Notes: a model not told the origin generated them from the sequence alone. Counted from the stretch's first letter, positions 1-5,527 are shown. The stretch: DNA of 10,263 nucleotides from CAYYWW01 sp964475515 (GCA_964475515.1 CAYYWW010000031.1:1-10263), one strand, 5' to 3'. Program-made: numbers and translations.

Positions 1-2
1 TT

Positions 3-302
3 CTGCGGAAATTGGCTTCTGTGCTCGCTTCCTGGTCGCTAATTGATGTCCTCTCTCTCCTTGTAGAGGAGGGGATAAAGTCCATCGAGGATGTGATAGA
101 GCAATGCGCACTTATCGACGAAAACGTTATCTACACTCTGCTTTCGATGGGCCTTGTGGAACTAACAATGACGTCGAATGGAACCAGTGTCGTCGTCACC
201 AACGAGGGGAGAAGGATCTACGAGGCCCTTCTCAAAGCCAAGGAGACCTATGAAAACTTCGGGAAGATGCAACAACCTCCTCCAATGGACACTGGTTGTT
301 GA
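3..302 (+). CDS. Winged-helix (wHTH) protein, 5'-truncated by the window edge
   Basis: The reading frame is open from the window edge to a TGA at 300-302, so this is the C-terminal part of a longer protein; a TTG at 12 is possible but has no visible ribosome-binding site. The visible 100 residues read as a winged helix: a first helix (IDVLSLLVEEG), a second (SIEDVIEQC), a putative recognition helix (DENVIYTLLSMGLVEL), a two-stranded wing (LTMTSNGTSVVVTNEG) and a last helix (RRIYEALLKAKE). The pattern '...T.EGRRIYEAL' is typical of archaeal wHTH regulators. The tail PPPMDTGC is short and proline-rich. GC in this gene is visibly higher than in the metabolic genes to the right, with many C/G-ending codons. 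The role is inferred as DNA binding; the regulated target is unknown. The fold assignment is by pattern only. Confidence 0.55.
   Translation: MRKLASVLASWSLIDVLSLLVEEGIKSIEDVIEQCALIDENVIYTLLSMGLVELTMTSNGTSVVVTNEGRRIYEALLKAKETYENFGKMQQPPPMDTGC
270..301 (+). other. Stem-loop across the stop codon of the wHTH gene
   Basis: CAACAACC at 270-277 is the exact reverse complement of GGTTGTTG at 294-301, giving an 8-bp stem with a 16-base loop that overlaps the TGA stop. No T-run follows, so it is not a classical terminator. It may be the first element of the folded region that continues to 435. Confidence 0.3.
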
Positions 303-337
303 GGCTCAATAACTTGTGTCAACTCCCCCTTTCTTGT

Positions 338-435
338 GGGTATGGGGTCGCCAGTCTGTGTCAGGTGGCTACTGGGCTCGGAAAATACCCCCCCCTCACC
401 TAGTCCAAGTGGTCTCTTGCAAGGCTGGCGGCCCC
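338..435 (+). ncRNA. Candidate structured RNA A, GC-rich, possible pseudoknot
   Basis: Bases 344-354 (GGGGTCGCCAG) pair with 425-435 (CTGGCGGCCCC) in an 11-bp helix. The one non-Watson-Crick position is T348 opposite G431, a G-U wobble if the + strand is transcribed but an A-C mismatch on the other strand, so the RNA is probably read on +. GGGTAT at 338-343, just outside the helix, is fully complementary to ATACCC at 385-390 inside the loop, which would form an H-type pseudoknot. AGGTG at 363-367 can pair with CACCT at 397-401. GC is about 64% over 344-435, far above the flanking genes. There is no open frame of interest and no match to tRNA T-loop, SRP helix 8 or RNase P core motifs. It could be a free ncRNA or a structured leader of the gene at 492. 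Identity unknown. Confidence 0.5.
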
Positions 436-449
436 GCCGCCCCTGAGAG

Positions 450-456
450 TATAAAT
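450..456 (+). promoter_or_regulatory. Possible TATA box (TATAAAT) for the 492 gene
   Basis: TATAAAT lies about 40 bases upstream of the ATG at 492. At the usual archaeal spacing transcription would start near 477-480, almost on top of the Shine-Dalgarno, so the real start may be a little upstream or the gene may instead be read through from RNA A. Confidence 0.35.
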
Positions 457-470
457 GATAGGGAATCATT
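454..470 (+). other. Small hairpin upstream of the 492 gene
   Basis: AATGAT (454-459) and ATCATT (465-470) form a perfect 6-bp inverted repeat around an AGGGA loop. It ends 7 bases before the Shine-Dalgarno at 478, so it could affect translation, or act as a protein site overlapping the TATA box. Confidence 0.3.
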
Positions 471-477
471 AAGAAAA

Positions 478-484
478 GGAGGTG
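478..484 (+). promoter_or_regulatory. Strong ribosome-binding site (GGAGGTG)
   Basis: GGAGGTG is nearly perfectly complementary to the archaeal 16S rRNA 3' end and stands 7 bases before the ATG at 492. It is the strongest Shine-Dalgarno in the window and fixes the start of this small gene. Confidence 0.75.
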
Positions 485-491
485 TGTATAT

Positions 492-773
492 ATGAATATT
501 AAGCTCCCTCTTCTGGTAAGCCGCAATGAGCTCGAAGGTTTAGCTGAAAAATTGAAAAAAGAATACTCAGATTCAAATTTGTACCCAGAACTATTGATTG
601 TATATACTGATTCAGAGGAAGAGAATAAAATCATTGTTCTGGGATATGGTTCGAGACTTGAAGTCGCCCGGCAGGTGGCTAACGTATTGAGAGAGCATCC
701 AAACCTAAGAAAAAAGACACTCCACACCAAAGTAGTGAGAGAAGGAAAATATAAGGGTATCTTCATCTAACTT
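492..773 (+). CDS. Small hypothetical protein, 92 aa
   Basis: The ATG at 492 follows a strong GGAGGTG site at 7-base spacing, which makes this a convincing translated gene despite its size. The product is a charged, soluble alpha/beta protein without membrane segments or a signal peptide: a helix rich in Lys/Glu (about residues 11-25), a hydrophobic strand PELLIVYTD, a second strand KIIVLGYG, a long helix (about 55-69, LEVARQVANVLREH) and a basic C-terminal stretch ending KYKGIFI. The strand-helix-strand-strand-helix order would suit a small ferredoxin-like fold, but I do not recognise a family. It lies between structured RNA A and the cysteine-rich small protein, in the compositionally odd left end of the window. 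An overlapping minus strand frame of 172 codons is judged a shadow. Confidence 0.7.
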
Positions 774-817
774 GCTTTCTTTACCATTCATTCCTGCTTT
801 GAGAGAAGAATAAAAAC

Positions 818-855
818 ATGAAGACATCAGAAAGGGGTGATACCTTATGAAATGA
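818..855 (+). other. Chain of mini-ORFs with ATGA overlaps before the Cys-rich gene
   Basis: An ATG at 818 opens a ten-codon frame (MKTSERGDTL) whose TGA (848-850) overlaps an ATG at 847 as ATGA. That ATG opens a two-codon frame (MK) whose TGA (853-855) overlaps the ATG at 852 as ATGA, and 852 is in frame with the Cys-rich gene. The Shine-Dalgarno AGGGGTGA (833-840) is inside the first mini-ORF and best spaced (6 bases) for 847. This could be termination-reinitiation coupling or simple chance. Confidence 0.25.
834..840 (+). promoter_or_regulatory. Ribosome-binding site GGGGTGA
   Basis: GGGGTGA contains the GGTGA core also used by the TFB gene. It is 6 bases from ATG 847 (a two-codon frame), 11 from ATG 852 and too far from ATG 906, so it does not settle the start of the Cys-rich gene. 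Confidence 0.5.
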
Positions 856-1223
856 CAAGGTGGTTTTTTGAATACATCCTTAAAAAAGAAAGGGGGAAAA
901 CAAAGATGAAAAAGGCAAAAGTCATCGTTAGTGGAGTATGCAGAGGTGAATGCTGCACAAGTTGCCAATCTCTCACCGGAGAGCTGGGATATACACTATC
1001 ACCAAATTCACCAAATCACATAATAATTCCACAGGGATCTGAAATTCCCAATGTTATCGCTCTGGATGGGAGGCCCATTGAAAATGGTGGGTTATATCCC
1101 ATTTCTGTAAACGGCAGAACATTCTGTACACATTCTCGAAACGGTGGACCTCTCATTTTCGCTGAAATCGTCGAAAGAGAAGGAAAACTGTTTTTCAACG
1201 GAATAAGATGTAGGTGGCGTTAA
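852..1223 (+). CDS. Small cysteine-rich hypothetical protein
   Basis: The frame is open from before 837 to TAA at 1221-1223. Possible starts are GTG 837 (inside the ribosome-binding site), ATG 852 (123 aa, 11 bases after GGGGTGA) and ATG 906 (105 aa, after a G-run at 892-896); I list 852, but 906 begins just before the first obvious strand (KVIVSG) and may be the true start. Numbered from 852, cysteines lie at 30, 34, 35, 38, 92 and 120, and the cluster C-x3-CC-x2-C near the N-terminus with the late single cysteines suggests a metal site or disulfides. The rest is rich in beta strands and turns (PNVIALDGRP, GGLYPISVNG, GKLFFNGIRC). There is no membrane segment. I do not recognise a family; the 'C-x2-C-x-S-L-T-G...G-I-R-C-R' layout distantly recalls the C-terminal part of phage head-morphogenesis proteins, but this is only a resemblance. 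It is followed directly by structured RNAs B and C. Confidence 0.65.
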   Translation: MTRWFFEYILKKERGKTKMKKAKVIVSGVCRGECCTSCQSLTGELGYTLSPNSPNHIIIPQGSEIPNVIALDGRPIENGGLYPISVNGRTFCTHSRNGGPLIFAEIVEREGKLFFNGIRCRWR

Positions 1224-1234
1224 ACCATAGAGTT

Positions 1235-1340
1235 CCCGGGCGTCCTGTTCACTGCCCCACACTCTCCCTCCTTTGTGGATTCACCACCGTCAGTAGGCAG
1301 GTGAGGAGCGCAACGCTGCTGATTTAATAGGACGCCCGGG
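1235..1340 (+). ncRNA. Candidate structured RNA B, closed by a perfect 12-bp GC-rich helix
   Basis: CCCGGGCGTCCT at 1235-1246 is the exact reverse complement of AGGACGCCCGGG at 1329-1340. G1247 opposite T1328 can extend it by a wobble pair on the + strand. Inside, CTGCC (1252-1256) can pair with GGCAG (1296-1300), and AGCG-CAA-CGCT near 1307-1317 forms a small hairpin. The element starts 11 bases after the Cys-rich gene's stop, so it could be the structured 3' UTR of that mRNA or a separate RNA. It lacks a tRNA T-loop, an ACA box after the helix and the SRP helix 8 core. Identity unknown; the strand is inferred from its partner C and from the downstream T-run. Confidence 0.5.
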
Positions 1341-1348
1341 TTTGAAAT

Positions 1349-1445
1349 GGGGTTGCTGGCTGTTGAACGCTGATCGATGACCCTCTTTGTGAAGAAGATC
1401 AACCGCCCCACCCACCAGATCAGCTAGTAGGCGGCCAGCAGCCCC
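1349..1445 (+). ncRNA. Candidate structured RNA C, closed by a 12-bp helix with G-U pairs
   Basis: GGGGTTGCTGGC (1349-1360) pairs with GCCAGCAGCCCC (1434-1445) over 12 bp. T1353 opposite G1441 is a wobble only if the + strand is transcribed, and the helix continues inward with T1361-G1433, G1362-C1432 and T1363-G1431, again needing + strand G-U pairs. Inside, TGATC (1371-1375) can pair with GATCA (1397-1401). A T-rich tract follows at once, as expected at an archaeal transcript end. B and C share two 7-mers in the same order, GCCCCAC (1254 and 1405) and AGTAGGC (1292 and 1426), so they may be diverged copies or two domains of one RNA of about 215 nt. No known RNA class was recognised. Confidence 0.55.
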
Positions 1446-1460
1446 TTCTCTTTTTTGTTT
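1446..1460 (+). terminator. T-rich termination tract after RNA C
   Basis: TTCTCTTTTTTGTTT follows the 3' strand of the RNA C helix directly. Archaeal RNA polymerase stops at such T-runs, and the position just after a GC-rich hairpin makes this a likely 3' end for the RNA B/C transcript. A second run (1481-1490) could serve as backup. Confidence 0.55.
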
Positions 1461-1495
1461 CAAATCTCAAAGAGTAACACTTTTTTATTTTCATA

Positions 1496-1521
1496 ATTTC
1501 TAATTTCCTCGAAATTAGAAA
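1496..1521. repeat. Inverted repeat between RNA C and trm14
   Basis: TTTCTAATTT (1497-1506) is the exact reverse complement of AAATTAGAAA (1512-1521), and C1507-G1511 adds an eleventh pair around a three-base loop. It lies about 35 bases upstream of the likely trm14 TATA box, so it may be a regulator site for trm14 or an extra terminator hairpin for the RNA B/C transcript. Confidence 0.45.
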
Positions 1522-1555
1522 CAACACATACTAGAAAAGAATAGCAACAGAATTC

Positions 1556-1563
1556 TTAATAAA
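1556..1563 (+). promoter_or_regulatory. Likely TATA box of trm14 (TTAATAAA), leaderless
   Basis: TTAATAAA lies 23-30 bases before the ATG at 1586, the distance from TATA box to transcript start, and no Shine-Dalgarno precedes the ATG. This suggests a leaderless mRNA. The box sits within a 6-bp inverted repeat (ATTCTT 1552-1557, AAGAAT 1562-1567). Confidence 0.5.
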
Positions 1564-1585
1564 GAATGAAGAAAAATAAAATACA

Positions 1586-2596
1586 ATGAAATTGATTCTG
1601 ACAACCTGCTTCGGAATAGAAGATGTTGTTGCTAAGGAGCTGAAAGAAAAGGACAGAGAAGCCAAAATTCTCGAATTAAGAAAAGGTAGAGTCATAGTTG
1701 ACGTAAAAAAATTGGAACCAGTGTTTACCATGCATTCTATTCATCATGTTATAAAAATGGTTTCAATTTTTAGATTCAAGACCATCCAAGACATTTCACA
1801 AAAATTAAAAGAGACAAACCTTGATGATTTACTTGATGCAGATACGTTTAGAGTAACGTCCGAAAGGGCATGCACAAAAACAAAATATTCTCACAGTTTC
1901 ACTTCCATTGATATCCAAAAAATAGCAGGGGATATCATCTTGAAAAAATACAAGAAAAAAGTAGACCTTGAAAATTTTGATAAAGAAATAAGAGTTGATG
2001 TGATAGACAACGTTTGTTTCGTAGGAATTCAGCTAACAAAAAATTCACTCCATAAACGCGGGTACAGGGTTTTTGAGCATCCTGCAGCATTAAAGCCAAC
2101 ATTGGCATACGCGATGCTTCGCATAATTGATTTACGCAAAAACGAAAGCTTGTTGGATCCTATGTGTGGTGGCGGTACAATACCAATAGAAGCAGCGCTA
2201 ACAATAAAACCCAAAAAAATTTTTGCTTCCGACAAGAACGAAAAGTATGTGCAAGGTGCAAAACTTAATGCTAAGAATGCAGGAGTTCTCGATAAGATCG
2301 GTTTTGAAACAAAAGATTGTAAAGATATGTCATGGGTTGGAGAAGTGGATAAAGTAGTTACTAATCCGCCATTCGGTGTGAGAATAGGAAGAAATAGGAA
2401 GTTCTTAAAAAAACTTTACTCTGACTTTCTAAAAGCGTGTAACGAGGTTGTAAAAGATAAAATATGTTTACTTAGTCTGAAGTCAAACCTGTTTAAATAT
2501 GCTTTAAAGAAACACGGAAAATTTCGGATTGTTCATGAAAGAATTGTTGGGCATGGAAATATATATCCCAAGTTGTACGTAATAGAGAAAAAATAA
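1586..2596 (+). CDS. trm14: THUMP-domain tRNA (guanine-N2)-methyltransferase, Trm14 family
   Basis: The 336-aa product has the two-part build of the archaeal Trm14/COG0116 family, which makes N2-methylguanosine at position 6 of tRNA using S-adenosylmethionine. The N-terminal part (about residues 1-155) is the ferredoxin-like plus THUMP RNA-binding region, starting LILTTCFGIEDVVAKEL and ending VGIQLTKNSLHKRGYR. The C-terminal Rossmann methyltransferase domain carries motif I DPMCGGGTIPIEAA (191-204), an acidic SAM-ribose contact in FASDKNE (Asp216) and the catalytic NPPF (260-263), the signature of amino-methyltransferases. From memory it is somewhat shorter than the characterised Methanocaldococcus and Pyrococcus enzymes. 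The ATG at 1586 is chosen because the family's N-terminal strand starts there; it seems leaderless. It acts in the cytoplasm on tRNA. The target could also be another guanine of the related Trm11 type, but the fold and order of domains are secure. Confidence 0.85.
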   Translation: MKLILTTCFGIEDVVAKELKEKDREAKILELRKGRVIVDVKKLEPVFTMHSIHHVIKMVSIFRFKTIQDISQKLKETNLDDLLDADTFRVTSERACTKTKYSHSFTSIDIQKIAGDIILKKYKKKVDLENFDKEIRVDVIDNVCFVGIQLTKNSLHKRGYRVFEHPAALKPTLAYAMLRIIDLRKNESLLDPMCGGGTIPIEAALTIKPKKIFASDKNEKYVQGAKLNAKNAGVLDKIGFETKDCKDMSWVGEVDKVVTNPPFGVRIGRNRKFLKKLYSDFLKACNEVVKDKICLLSLKSNLFKYALKKHGKFRIVHERIVGHGNIYPKLYVIEKK

Positions 2597-2626
2597 ACCC
2601 AATGAATCTATTGTTCGTATCAGTGA

Positions 2627-2636
2627 TTTATTTATT
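2627..2636 (+). promoter_or_regulatory. Likely TATA box of the antiporter gene (TTTATTTATT)
   Basis: This is the best AT-rich TATA-like block between trm14 and the antiporter. At 26-27 base spacing it would start transcription near 2658, leaving a leader of about 15 bases before ATG 2673, with no clear Shine-Dalgarno. Confidence 0.4.
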
Positions 2637-2672
2637 CTGGTTGGCCAATAATAATTAACATGGTTGGTTAAA

Positions 2673-4391
2673 ATGATTGGAGGCATATTTTTAGAATTGA
2701 GTTTGATAATAATCCTTGCAATGATTGTTTCAGGAATAATGCGTTTATTGAAACAACCACTCATCATTGGGTACATTATAACAGGGATACTGGCAAGCCC
2801 TTATTTTTTTGAATTAGTCCGGTCTACAGACACCATAGCTATGTTCTCGCAGATAGGAATAGCTTTTCTTCTTTTCATGGTGGGTCTTCATCTAAATCCA
2901 AAAGTAATAATGAAATTCGGAAAAACATCTCTGCTTACAGGTTTGATACAAGTTATATTCACCTCAATTATAGGATTTTTCATAGCTGCTTTCTTCAATT
3001 TCTCCTTAGTGGAATCCTTGTATATAGCTGTAGCAATAGCGTTCAGCAGCACCATAATAGTAATGAAGCTTATATCTGATAAAGGTGATCTTGAAACTTT
3101 ATACGGGAGAATATCCATAGGTGTGCTTCTTGTTCAAGACTTGATTGTAATATTCATGTTGATGATAATATCCTCTATGAGCAATCACGTCGCTCTAACA
3201 GAATTAATTTTTTCCACAATTCTGAAGGGAATAGGACTTCTGTTCCTAATATCTTTGGCGAGTATATTTATCCTACCGAGAATAACCAACTACATTGCAA
3301 AATCCCAGGAATTTCTTTTCTTATTTTCCATAGGATGGTGTTTTGCTCTTGCTGCATTGTTCCAGATGTTTAATTTTTCCATAGAAATAGGAGCTCTTGT
3401 TGCAGGTATAAGTTTGTCTCTTTCGCCATATCATTACGAAATCGCATCTAAAGTAAAACCTCTTCGTGATTTTTTCCTCATACTATTCTTTATTTTCCTT
3501 GGTTCTCAAATGTACCTAGGAAACATAAGTGAAATAATTATGCCAGCGTTGATCCTCTCATTCTTTGTTCTAGTAGGAAAACCCTTGATAATCATGATTA
3601 TAATGGGTGCTTTTGGATACACTAAAAGAAACAGTTTCATGTCTGGCATAAGCTTGGCTCAGATAAGCGAGTTTTCACTAATACTTGTAATTTTAGGTGT
3701 CAGCGTTGGCCATTTAAGTCAAAATATGTTGCCATTAATAACATTGGTCGGTATAATCACAATGGGTATTTCAAGCTATATGATTCTTTATTCTGAAAGG
3801 ATTTATCCACACGTTTCAAAATATCTCAGAATTTTTGAGAGAAGGGGAAAGAAAGTAGAACACAGATACGGAGATGGGAAGAAAGACTATGAAGTTATAT
3901 TGTTTGGCTGCGATAGAATAGGGTTTGACTTAATAAAATCCTTTGAAAAAATCAACAAGAAGTTTCTAGTTATTGAATATAATCCAGAAATAGTTCTGAA
4001 TCTTGCAAAGAGAGGTATAAACTGTATTTATGGAGATGCAAATGACATAGAATTACTCAACGAGTTAAGGTTCTCTAAAGTAAGAATGGTGATCTCAACG
4101 ATACCGGAACTCGAAACGAATCTATTGCTTATAAGAAAAATCAGGGATGTAAACAAAAAAGCTATAATAATTGTAGTTTCGCATAGAATCGATGAGGCCA
4201 TCGAACTTTACAGAGAAGGTGCTACTTATGTTTTAATGCCACATTTCCTTGGAGGCAAATATGCATCGACACTGATCGAAAGTTATGGAATAAACACAGA
4301 TAAATTTATTGAAGAGAAAATAAAACACCTGAAAGACTTGGAAATAAGAAAAAAATTAGGTCATGAGCACCCAAAACATGAGAGAAAATAA
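2673..4391 (+). CDS. CPA2/Kef-type monovalent cation:proton antiporter with TrkA-N domain
   Basis: The 572-aa product is a membrane Na+/H+ or K+/H+ antiporter of the CPA2 (KefB/GerN/NapA) family. About 12-13 hydrophobic segments fill residues 5-375. Family motifs include FLLFMVGL (65-72), SSTIIVMKLISDKG (125-138), GVLLVQDLIVI (150-160, with the ion-site Asp156) and SLAQISEFSLIL (327-338). After a basic linker (390-405) comes a cytoplasmic Rossmann-type TrkA-N/RCK domain (406 to about 520) with VILFGCDRIG as its nucleotide loop and an acidic residue after strand 2 (VIEYN, Glu435); a nucleotide probably gates transport. There is no full TrkA-C domain, only a charged tail ending HEHPKHERK. ATG 2673 is preferred over the in-frame TTG at 2664 because it starts just before the first membrane helix. 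The radical SAM gene follows after 26 bases, so they are probably co-transcribed. Ion specificity cannot be read from the sequence. Confidence 0.88.
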   Translation: MIGGIFLELSLIIILAMIVSGIMRLLKQPLIIGYIITGILASPYFFELVRSTDTIAMFSQIGIAFLLFMVGLHLNPKVIMKFGKTSLLTGLIQVIFTSIIGFFIAAFFNFSLVESLYIAVAIAFSSTIIVMKLISDKGDLETLYGRISIGVLLVQDLIVIFMLMIISSMSNHVALTELIFSTILKGIGLLFLISLASIFILPRITNYIAKSQEFLFLFSIGWCFALAALFQMFNFSIEIGALVAGISLSLSPYHYEIASKVKPLRDFFLILFFIFLGSQMYLGNISEIIMPALILSFFVLVGKPLIIMIIMGAFGYTKRNSFMSGISLAQISEFSLILVILGVSVGHLSQNMLPLITLVGIITMGISSYMILYSERIYPHVSKYLRIFERRGKKVEHRYGDGKKDYEVILFGCDRIGFDLIKSFEKINKKFLVIEYNPEIVLNLAKRGINCIYGDANDIELLNELRFSKVRMVISTIPELETNLLLIRKIRDVNKKAIIIVVSHRIDEAIELYREGATYVLMPHFLGGKYASTLIESYGINTDKFIEEKIKHLKDLEIRKKLGHEHPKHERK

Positions 4392-4417
4392 AATTTAATG
4401 AACCTCTATGTGATCGA

Positions 4418-5527
4418 ATGTTTTTTCACGTTGTATTGACTGATGAGTGCAACATGAAGTGCAGATACTGTTATTGGAAATGTCTAGAGGATGCTGAAAT
4501 TGCTGCAAATACATTGGAAACTGTTTCAGTTCCTTCAGAAGTTAGTTATACTGTATCAGATTTGAAAAAATTTCTTTCAAAAGATCCTGATTGCACAGTT
4601 ACGTTTTATGGCGGCGAGCCCACATTAAGGGTTCCTCTTATGAGAAGGATGATGGACGAACTTCCCGTAAAACGTTTCATGATGCAAACAAACGGACTTC
4701 TTCTTCACATAGTAGGCAAGGAATATATAAACAAGATGCACACAATCCTTGTTTCTGTCGATGGAGACGAAAAATTAACAGATTTTTATCGCGGTAAAAA
4801 CACATTTAAGGCAGTAACGAAAAACATAGAGTTTATTAGAAAACAGGGCTTTAAAGGGGAGATTATAGCAAGGATGACAGTTATGGAGCAAACAGATATT
4901 TATGAACAAGTTAAGTATTTGTTGAATCACGGACTTTTCGATTCTGTTCACTGGCAGTTGGATGCTAATTTCTGGTTTAGTGATTACAAAAAAAGAAATT
5001 TCCTGGAGTGGGCAAAGAAAAATTATAACCCAGGAATCAGGAAATTAGCAGAATGGTGGCTGGAAAAAATGAAGGAAGGGAAGGTTCCTAGGATATATCC
5101 TTTTATGGGAATAATGGAATCGCTTTTGAAAAATGAAAAAACAATGCTTAGATGCGGTGCAGGGCACTCTAATTTTGCTATTTTAACAGATGGAAATATA
5201 GTTCCATGTCCTGTTATGGCAGGATTAAAAGAGTTTTATCTTGGTGACATATGGAACTCACATCCTTTAGAACTTAGAAGCAACTACGTTTTCAAGATAT
5301 GCCCTCAATGTAATATATACAGGTTATGTGGTGGAAGGTGTATGTATGGTAATGCAGTAATGCCATGGGGTGAAAAGGGACATAATGAAGTATGTCTCAC
5401 CATTAGAAACCTTATAGAAGCGATGAAAAACATACTTCCCGATGTTAAAAGGTTAATAGAAAATGAAACAATAGGAATGAAAGATTTTGAGTATCTTAAA
5501 TACAACGGCTGTGAAATAATACCATAA
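4418..5527 (+). CDS. Radical SAM/SPASM enzyme, putative peptide-modifying type
   Basis: The 369-aa protein has the radical SAM cluster motif C-x3-C-x2-C at Cys11, Cys15 and Cys18 (TDECNMKCRYCYWKC) right at the N-terminus, and the SAM-binding FYGGEP motif near residue 65. The C-terminal part is a complete seven-cysteine SPASM domain: C246-x12-G-x4-C264, then C295-x2-C298-x5-C304-x3-C308, and a last C326, which would bind two further [4Fe-4S] clusters. SPASM enzymes include sactipeptide, PQQ and mycofactocin maturases and anaerobic sulfatase-maturing enzymes. The start at the motif and the overall layout resemble the archaeal AF1577-type family annotated as putative peptide-modifying enzymes; this is from memory. 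No short peptide gene lies next to it, so the substrate is unknown. It follows the antiporter by 26 bases and converges on the TrmI-like gene with 17 bases between them. It should act in the cytoplasm under anaerobic conditions. Confidence 0.85.
   Translation: MFFHVVLTDECNMKCRYCYWKCLEDAEIAANTLETVSVPSEVSYTVSDLKKFLSKDPDCTVTFYGGEPTLRVPLMRRMMDELPVKRFMMQTNGLLLHIVGKEYINKMHTILVSVDGDEKLTDFYRGKNTFKAVTKNIEFIRKQGFKGEIIARMTVMEQTDIYEQVKYLLNHGLFDSVHWQLDANFWFSDYKKRNFLEWAKKNYNPGIRKLAEWWLEKMKEGKVPRIYPFMGIMESLLKNEKTMLRCGAGHSNFAILTDGNIVPCPVMAGLKEFYLGDIWNSHPLELRSNYVFKICPQCNIYRLCGGRCMYGNAVMPWGEKGHNEVCLTIRNLIEAMKNILPDVKRLIENETIGMKDFEYLKYNGCEIIP

Larger units (their letters stand above)
1224..1585. other. 362-base gene-free stretch holding two structured RNAs and control elements
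   Basis: No credible protein gene lies here on either strand; the 63- and 66-codon minus strand frames touching it have no start support. It contains two GC-rich folds (1235-1340 and 1349-1445), a T-rich tract just after them, an 11-bp inverted repeat (1496-1521), a second smaller one (1552-1567) and the TATA box of trm14. Composition switches sharply from GC-rich to AT-rich at about 1446. Confidence 0.7.

Noticed and set aside
338..435. RNA A as RNase P RNA, because of the GGGCTCGGAAAATACC stretch
   Set aside because: It superficially recalls the GAGGAAAGUCC core, but the conserved bases differ, the 3' ACAGAA partner is missing and the element is far too short.
248..769. 172-codon minus strand frame opposite the small gene at 492
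   Set aside because: It crosses RNA A, has odd composition and no start signal, while the + strand gene at 492 has a near-perfect Shine-Dalgarno. It is a shadow frame.
1235..1445. RNAs B/C as SRP RNA, H/ACA guide, intron-containing tRNA or hammerhead ribozyme
   Set aside because: There is no SRP helix 8 GNAR core, no ACA box after the helices, no TTCRA-type T-loop in the right place, and CTGATCGA is not the CUGANGA hammerhead core.
1566..1589. Seven-codon uORF overlapping the trm14 start as ATGA
   Set aside because: The likely TATA box at 1556-1563 would start transcription at the trm14 ATG, so this frame is probably not transcribed.
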